From: Panorpa germanica
Lineage: Eukaryota; Arthropoda; Insecta; Mecoptera; Panorpidae
DNA length: 64,000 nt
Reading direction: 5' to 3'
NCBI GenBank assembly: GCA_963678705.1
Contig: OY783212.1
Location: forward strand, 10,416,001 to 10,480,000
Under the pieces are notes generated by a model. It ran no database searches. It saw nothing but the letters and a program-made list of their open reading frames with translations, and was not told the origin of the DNA. The translations under genes were made by a program, and so were the position numbers. The first letter of the stretch is position 1; every line of letters starts with the position of its first letter. Of the stretch, positions 46,077 to 64,000 are shown piece after piece.

Positions 46077-48344
46077 TCAACTTAATTCATTGCCTTCGTA
46101 CAGACTCTCGCACACTTCAAGTAATCGTAAAACCGGGCTTATATTGTATGGGAATAAAGATTTAGCAACCAGACGACCTATTTGAAGACGTAATCTAATT
46201 AAAACAGACATTGTTTCATCCAACCCAGTGCTGTTATGTTCCTGACAACTAGCCACAAATTTAGCCCAGTTTCTTTTAACATATTTTAAAAATCTTAATA
46301 GATATAATAAGAAACAAGTCTCATTACTAACAAGGTAGTCCAAAAGAACATCAGAATCATGTGACACAATTTTTAAAAATTCAATAAATGTATTCATTGG
46401 ATTTAACATATGCGCTAAGTCTGGAAACGCAGAATTTCTATAAAAAATGCCAACTGTTATATCAAGGGTGCATACCATTGATTCGATAAGATAGTCGTCT
46501 TGATCGCTAAATAAGTGTACTAACATTTTGGAAAAATTACTTTCTGGATGAAATTCTAAGGCAGACTTAATAAAGCTTTCCAACTTTTTCAAAACATCCC
46601 GAATTGATCGTTCAATAAGTTGCATATCTTGAAAAACATCAAAATCTGAACTATCAATGCTACTGTCAGACGTGTCACATCTGGTCTCTTTTACGGTGAT
46701 AGCTACAGACTTTAAAACCAATAAAACCATTTTCTGGAGCAGCGTTTTGTCTGTTTCTATGTTGCCTACCAATTCTAAATTTCTCTGTAGGAGCTGGTTT
46801 GAGTTTAAAGAATTATCAACAATGTTGAAAGAATTTGCATGATAAGAAATCGGCGTACCGTGATATCCTATAAAACTAACATTATTTTCTGCACGCTTTA
46901 AGGGTAACCCGTCCAATATTCTAAAATCTTTTACATGTCTAACAATTAGGTGTGCCAAAGCGCACGTTTCTTCTGGTAGAATATCTTGAAGTGCGAGAGT
47001 GCTTCCATAACATAAAACTTCATTAAATAAAGACAATAACTGTTTGTAAACTACAGTGGACATGGCTGGATTTAGTAACAATACAAAATTTTCCAAATGA
47101 GCATGAAATGGACGAGTTTCAATAACAGATAAATTAGCTTTTACACTAATAATACTTTCCCACAGCGAGAGGAATGTCAATACACAATTTTCGGAATTTC
47201 TTATGTTCATATAACCCGTCAACAATGAATTAATGTTTTTTACGAGAGCAGGCCACTTATTCTCTAATGTTTTGATTGTTAAACATTTGATGTGTGTTGT
47301 ATCGAAGCTTTCCGAATCGGTCAAATTAACTGTGTGACATTGACTATCATTTGATGCCTCCATTGCCTCGTTTTTTAGCGACACATTAGGATATTCAGTC
47401 ATGGTAATATTTTGAGATTGCAGCACAGACGGACCTGGTGTCGTGACGCATGAAACACTGAATATGTTATTTTGTGGTACATTATTCATCTGCATACATG
47501 TATCAAATTGTGAACTAAAACTTGAAACATGAGAATCTGAGTGATTTGAAGTTGACGGCTGATTTGATTGTTCCATTGATCTGGTGTCCACATATTCACT
47601 GTCTTCCAGAGGATGTTGCTCCACATCTTTCCACTCTACAACTCGTTTTATAACTTCTAAACTAAAAATCATTTTCCTAACAGCGAGAAGGTCCAGATGC
47701 TCAAACATGAATAAACACTCCACTATTTTCTTTAACCATAAAATATCTATGTGGTCCTTAGCTAATATGAGAAAACTTGATAGCACACGTGTTGCTAGAA
47801 ATGATACATATTTATTGTCAATATCTCCTAAGCCTATGACATCGTCAATAAGATTATGTTCATTTCGAACAATAGCATCACAAACTTCCATTATTCGGGA
47901 ACATATAACACCTTTCGAATTCTGATTAAGATACACATCAAATAGTAGCTGTACATTTGATAAAAACTGCAGTAACTTTGGTGTTGGCCACTCAGACAAT
48001 GTTAGACTTTGTTTTTCACCATTACTGTCGTATTTATAGTGACCTTCAAATGGTTTACGTAAAGTTTTTTCAGTTATACAACATAAACACTGCTTTTTTA
48101 AGTTTGATTGAAATAGATACATATCTGTAAATTCGTTATCCCAATGTTCATTTAAACTTTCAGAAGGTATAAATGAATGTCTGATTTGTACACAGCTATC
48201 AATTTCATCTTCAGCAGTTCGAGATATATTTATATTGGGGCCTGGATCTTCAATTAAACCGTGATGTGATGTTAAATCACCCTCACTTATATTTGGACCA
48301 TCAATTCGTTGCTTTTTCTTAACAGGTTGTTCATGGGCCGCCAT
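46077..48344 (-). CDS. lin: Lines homologue (segment polarity / LINS1 family)
   Basis: A single-exon reading frame of 755 codons. In flies Lines is a nuclear regulator downstream of Wingless that antagonises Bowl together with Drumstick. LINS1 is the human homologue. Seen here: a basic, nuclear-signal-like N-terminus (VKKKQRIDG), the conserved N-terminal block LKKQCLCCITEKTLRKPFEG and LSEWPTPKLLQFLSNVQLLF, and helical repeats thereafter. A Ser/Gln/Asn-rich linker spans about residues 250-350. The typical ending is YNISPVLRLLEVCESLYEGN. I chose the ATG at 48342-48344 because AAAATGGCGG is a strong start context. Another ATG 45 bases upstream (48387-48389) is in frame. The frame further up has no ATG. 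The lack of introns in the coding part is unusual beside its neighbours. Confidence 0.9.
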   Translation of the reverse strand: MAAHEQPVKKKQRIDGPNISEGDLTSHHGLIEDPGPNINISRTAEDEIDSCVQIRHSFIPSESLNEHWDNEFTDMYLFQSNLKKQCLCCITEKTLRKPFEGHYKYDSNGEKQSLTLSEWPTPKLLQFLSNVQLLFDVYLNQNSKGVICSRIMEVCDAIVRNEHNLIDDVIGLGDIDNKYVSFLATRVLSSFLILAKDHIDILWLKKIVECLFMFEHLDLLAVRKMIFSLEVIKRVVEWKDVEQHPLEDSEYVDTRSMEQSNQPSTSNHSDSHVSSFSSQFDTCMQMNNVPQNNIFSVSCVTTPGPSVLQSQNITMTEYPNVSLKNEAMEASNDSQCHTVNLTDSESFDTTHIKCLTIKTLENKWPALVKNINSLLTGYMNIRNSENCVLTFLSLWESIISVKANLSVIETRPFHAHLENFVLLLNPAMSTVVYKQLLSLFNEVLCYGSTLALQDILPEETCALAHLIVRHVKDFRILDGLPLKRAENNVSFIGYHGTPISYHANSFNIVDNSLNSNQLLQRNLELVGNIETDKTLLQKMVLLVLKSVAITVKETRCDTSDSSIDSSDFDVFQDMQLIERSIRDVLKKLESFIKSALEFHPESNFSKMLVHLFSDQDDYLIESMVCTLDITVGIFYRNSAFPDLAHMLNPMNTFIEFLKIVSHDSDVLLDYLVSNETCFLLYLLRFLKYVKRNWAKFVASCQEHNSTGLDETMSVLIRLRLQIGRLVAKSLFPYNISPVLRLLEVCESLYEGNELS

Positions 48345-50948
48345 TTTAGAATCTCGGGGACGAGTAAAACCTCTGCCTTGTAAAACCATGGGTTTAAGAA
48401 AAATGATACGGGCAGTTAAATAACAAAACAAATAATCCCGTGTAGTGTCTGCATGGTATATTGATCATTTATTAATTCTTCTGTCATAATATAGTGACAT
48501 ATTTTAGGCTTGGTAAAAAACACTGTAATGTTTACTTTCCACAGTAGCTCAAATTTTGAAAAGAGAATTCTGTAAAAAAAAAATTATACATATATTGTTA
48601 ATATTAAAAACCTCTCAAGAAGTTAGGTGTAAAATAACTATATTGTCATAAATTTAAGTACCTCACTTTTAAATGAACATTTTCACACTGAAGTGTTTAT
48701 TTTAAAACTTGTAAATAAGTAAATATTTTACTTCGCATTTTACTAGAATCCAATTGATAACAAAATACAACACAACACAACACTTTAAAAATTACTATTA
48801 AAAATACTTAAATAATAAAATGTTTGAAACTTATTTCACAAACACAAGGACTCCATTTTAGTTTACGTACGACATGACGCTATAATCAAAACAGCAACAG
48901 GAGTTTTATATCTAATAATAGATACCACATATATTTAGATACAAATTTCATTCGTAACTTGTTTTAATAAGATAAAATATGATAAGCTGAATTAATTCCA
49001 AAATTCACAAAAGTTAAATTTTATTTAAAAGACACTACTCTGAAACAATTGTATTGAATGGTTGTTGCAGGTTGTTGAATGTGGTTGAATTGTATTAAAT
49101 GGTATTAAATGGTATAATCATATGGTATAATTCTAGACATATCTCCGGTAGCAGAAGATGGCAGCAGAGTAGAGATTTGTGAGAAACATGTTAAGAGTAT
49201 TATCTCTGGTTAAGAGTAATTTGTATCACCTGCGATGTATTATCTCTGCTGCGATGCATATTATTTGAAGTGATTTAAAAAAAAATTAAATGATAATATC
49301 ATATTTTATATATTTCTCACAAATTTTTCGTAGTCTTACATATAAAATGTTGCTTTGTCGCGACATTCTATTGACGTTTTTACTTTCACTGATCGAAACA
49401 AAATTAATGTTTTTTGCCGTCAGATATTCCTTGTAAAGATTAACAAGTTTGAACAAGTTTAATTTGAATAGCTTCCTGTCAATTTCTCTTTAGTTTTAGA
49501 ATAGTTTTCTTTCATTGTTTAATTATTTTGTTTAAGCCGCTTTATTTTCTATAAGTCTTGATAAGTCTGATATATTGCCTGATATAAATGCCTAAAAACT
49601 ATACACGCTGTTTAATGTACCGTATAAAATATATTTTGTATATGATAAAGAACGAATTATTATCTCTGGTACGAATATGGAACTGCAAACTGTGCCATTT
49701 GTGTCTCGATTTCAATAGATGAACTTCATAAGAATTCGATTTCGACTATTTTTTTCTTCTTTGCCTAATGTTAAAAGAACTTATTATTCTTAATCCAAAT
49801 GCATATAAGATTCAAGAATATGAGTGCCAGTGTCTTTCTTGTTTATAATCATCAAGAACTAAGATAGTAAACACAAACCACATATTATGTGGTAATGTAA
49901 TAAATTCAAATCATTTAAATATATTGCTTTTTACACATCCAATATATATATAGCTTTCTCTTTTGTTCTGAGACATTTTCTTTTCTATCGTCGACTTAAG
50001 TAACTATACTGAACTAACTAAAAGTAAAATGACTCTATCTCTGGTAAAATGGATTCGCCCAATATGAGAATCAAAAATGAAACATGGCGGAGTTTGCATT
50101 GTACTGTAGGGGGTAAAAATATTAAAATTGAATTTTGATATAAAAGAAATTATGTAATGTGCATTCTTATTATTAAGAATGAATGGTGAGTGCTTAAACT
50201 TTATAAAAAATATAATTTTATATAGATAGCGTAATTTTTTCTAAATTAACATATAGGTTAAAAGCGGAGATGTAATGATTATTGTATTCGTAAACTGTCT
50301 GACAGTGAAATTTGCGGATTGCTATATTAAATCAATATAAATATGTTGCATATTTGCAAATAATGTGTTTGTGTTATTTGTTTTGAAATTTAATTTGTTA
50401 CATTGTGCACCTCAATTTTTTATAAGAAAAATTAAATCAAAAATGTAAAATGACAGGTCAAGTATATGGTCATAGCTTTTTATTCATTCTTTTCTTTGAC
50501 AATTGACTTCATGATATTTTATCGAAAATAAAACAATATAAATATGATTGATTGCATGCATCTGTAGAATAGTTTAGGTTTGGTCATGTATTAAAATTAG
50601 TACTTTATATTTAAATTGTATTTATTAATGAAATAATTACGTTATTATTTTTAAAGTCATTTTAGAATACATTTTTTTTCTATAAATATATACTATAAAT
50701 ATTTATTTTCTATGTCAGATTTGGAAAATTATTTTTAACTTGTAAATAGACAAAAATATGCTGAAATGTTATTTTATTTATTGATCTAGCGTCTTCGGAT
50801 ATTCAAATCTTGTCATTTTTGGATTTTATAAAATATTACTTTATTTAGTAAATCGTTAGACACTATTCATACTGTGCATATTTTATTGAGCTATTTAATA
50901 ATTTGTATATTTTAATTTGGAAACATCATAATTTTAAATTTTTATATA
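48345..50948. other. upstream region of lines and intergenic DNA
   Basis: AT-rich. It contains a short degenerate GGTATTAAAT tandem tract (about 49098-49135) and several copies of ATTATCTCTG (49200-49250, 49660 and a partial one at 50034). Two tiny ATG frames are present: 49347 (29 codons, hydrophobic, directly after TATAAA) and 50047 (about 30 codons, starting MDSPNMRIKNETWRS). Neither is called as a gene. Confidence 0.45.
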
Positions 50949-51182
50949 TCATGCCATTTCCGTTTTCTCCCAAAATAAGTCCCACGTTAATCTGGTTCGC
51001 GTATGTTTATTGATATTTGTCACTGCATATAAATCAAATTTAATCAAATAAATTGTTATTGCATAGACTTCATTCTTTTTTCTTTTAAGATAAATGTTTC
51101 CTTCTTGCACTTCTTTTTGATTTTTCCAATAGAATTCTAAATAACTAGCCAATATTAAAAAGAAGATACAGCGGAGCAACAT
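50949..51182 (-). CDS. small hypothetical protein, signal peptide or anchor
   Basis: A minus-strand ATG frame of 77 codons starts MLLRCIFFLILASYLEFYW, a hydrophobic N-terminus. It continues Lys-rich (NIYLKRKKNEVYAITIYLIKF) and ends RLTWDLFWEKTEMA. The last ~60 bases are less AT-rich than the surroundings. I recognise no family. A short plus-strand signal-peptide-like start (51367, MIKYMLRNLLTFILIII, followed by GTAAGT) lies divergently 185 bp away. It may be a real small gene or chance, and the AT-rich codon use gives little support. Confidence 0.3.
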   Translation of the reverse strand: MLLRCIFFLILASYLEFYWKNQKEVQEGNIYLKRKKNEVYAITIYLIKFDLYAVTNINKHTRTRLTWDLFWEKTEMA

Positions 51183-51748
51183 TTTTTAAAATAGAAAACG
51201 CGAACAGAGTTATTTTCACCATGTCTTCTAATATTTAATAGTTCACATGCAATAATTATGTTTGTAATAATATGGTAAGAAGATTAAACTAGGTAATTAA
51301 AAAGTACCTAAAACTCTCCTTGTAAACTTAATTTTCAAAGACTTTAACAACGTAACTTTTGTCGACATGATTAAATACATGCTCAGAAATCTTTTAACAT
51401 TTATACTGATAATCATCTGTAAGTAAAGTTGTTATTGTTAATATATAATAAATGAATAATAAGTAATATAAATGAATTCAATCATTGGATTACTATAAAA
51501 TATTTTGCCTTTTATAGTATTTTACTTTTTAAACTTTAAAAGTTATAATTTAAGGGATAATAATAGTTATATAATATTAAGTTGAAACATAAGAATTATT
51601 ATAATTGTAATTTTGTTCTCATAATTTGAACAACCTACGAGTTGTTGTCTATGTTTTGGAGATTTGTTTATGTTATAATCACTAATGAAGAAAAGTTATA
51701 AAAATGGTCATGGAAAAGAATCATATATGACTTGTGTGTATATACAAC

Positions 51749-51751
<3 letters not shown>

Positions 51752-51800
<49 letters not shown>
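51752..51800. repeat. (TA)n microsatellite
   Basis: About 24 uninterrupted TA repeats upstream of the MRCK gene. This length is usually polymorphic. Confidence 0.95.
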
Positions 51801-51802
<2 letters not shown>

Positions 51803-52183
51803 ATTTTGGTATTGGCATCATTATTTTAGAAATAAAACAAAAATTGTCTAAATGACATTTAAATATCTAAACATTCTAAGCAAAATAAATTTGTGTACAG
51901 CAAATGTAGTGGGAATATCCTTTTAGCTTGTAACTTTAAATGACTGGCATACCTATTCACTTTTCTATTGAATATTTGTTATAAATTACATCTGATTATA
52001 TAATTTATATTTAAATTTTACGTTTTTAATCTTTTAGAATAAAATAGGATTTTGGTTAATATACTAATTATAACAATTATAATTGTAAGTAATATGTAAT
52101 ATTTATATCTTTTCCAAGGTAAATTAGTTGAGAAGAATCTGCTGGTTAATAACATTACCGTCTGGGGTCTATAATAAATAGAA

Positions 52184-64000
<11,817 letters not shown>

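Noticed and set aside
48345-48431. N-terminal extension of Lines to 784 codons
   Set aside because: The first codon there is TTG; in-frame ATGs are at 48389 and 48344, and the latter has the stronger context.

Overview
The window is an AT-rich animal nuclear segment with many short introns. Gene content and cuticle genes make it an insect. The Lines, Genghis Khan and seipin homologues, two cuticle-type genes whose first exon codes only for Met-Lys, and TATA plus TCAGT-type core promoters fit an insect. Hymenoptera is my best guess for the order, but the sequence does not prove it. I found no bacterial, plasmid, phage or CRISPR sequence.

Positions 1-14904 hold no gene I can identify and are rich in mobile-element debris. 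This includes a tRNA-related SINE with 13-bp target duplications, three copies of a ~635-bp inverted-repeat element (one in opposite orientation), a jockey-like LINE remnant, a 234-bp fold-back element, a ~146-bp-period tandem array, and a MITE family with CCCTACAAACAAT ends. Several GC-richer islands inside this tract may be exons of unrecognised genes.

Positions 14905-33700 hold an RR-type cuticular protein (-), protein O-fucosyltransferase 2 (-), a Gln-rich secreted cuticle-like protein (+), seipin (-), and a GPR180/TMEM145-family seven-helix membrane protein (+). The last two are divergently transcribed. Two small minus-strand coding candidates lie at 32237-32297 and 33517-33633. A non-autonomous hAT element with a perfect 8-bp target duplication sits at 21212-21362.

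Positions 34231-64000 are gene-dense: CPSF1/CPSF160 (+, 16 exons, complete), ABHD12 (+, 8 exons, complete), the segment-polarity protein Lines (-, one exon), and Genghis Khan/MRCK (+, 32 exons in view, running off the right end). All multi-exon models were joined by hand. Except for the one marked GC-AG intron, every junction I placed is GT-AG, and the codon phases close without a frameshift. The genes act in unrelated cellular processes: cuticle, ER glycosylation, lipid droplets, mRNA 3'-end formation, lysophospholipid hydrolysis, patterning and Cdc42 signalling. I see no operon-like organisation.

The most interesting signal is a sharply GC-rich island (58529-58626) in the 4.4-kb intron of the MRCK gene. 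Spliced from the preceding exon it would stay in frame and end the kinase with a short hydrophobic tail, that is, a possible membrane-anchored MRCK isoform lacking the C1, PH and CNH domains.
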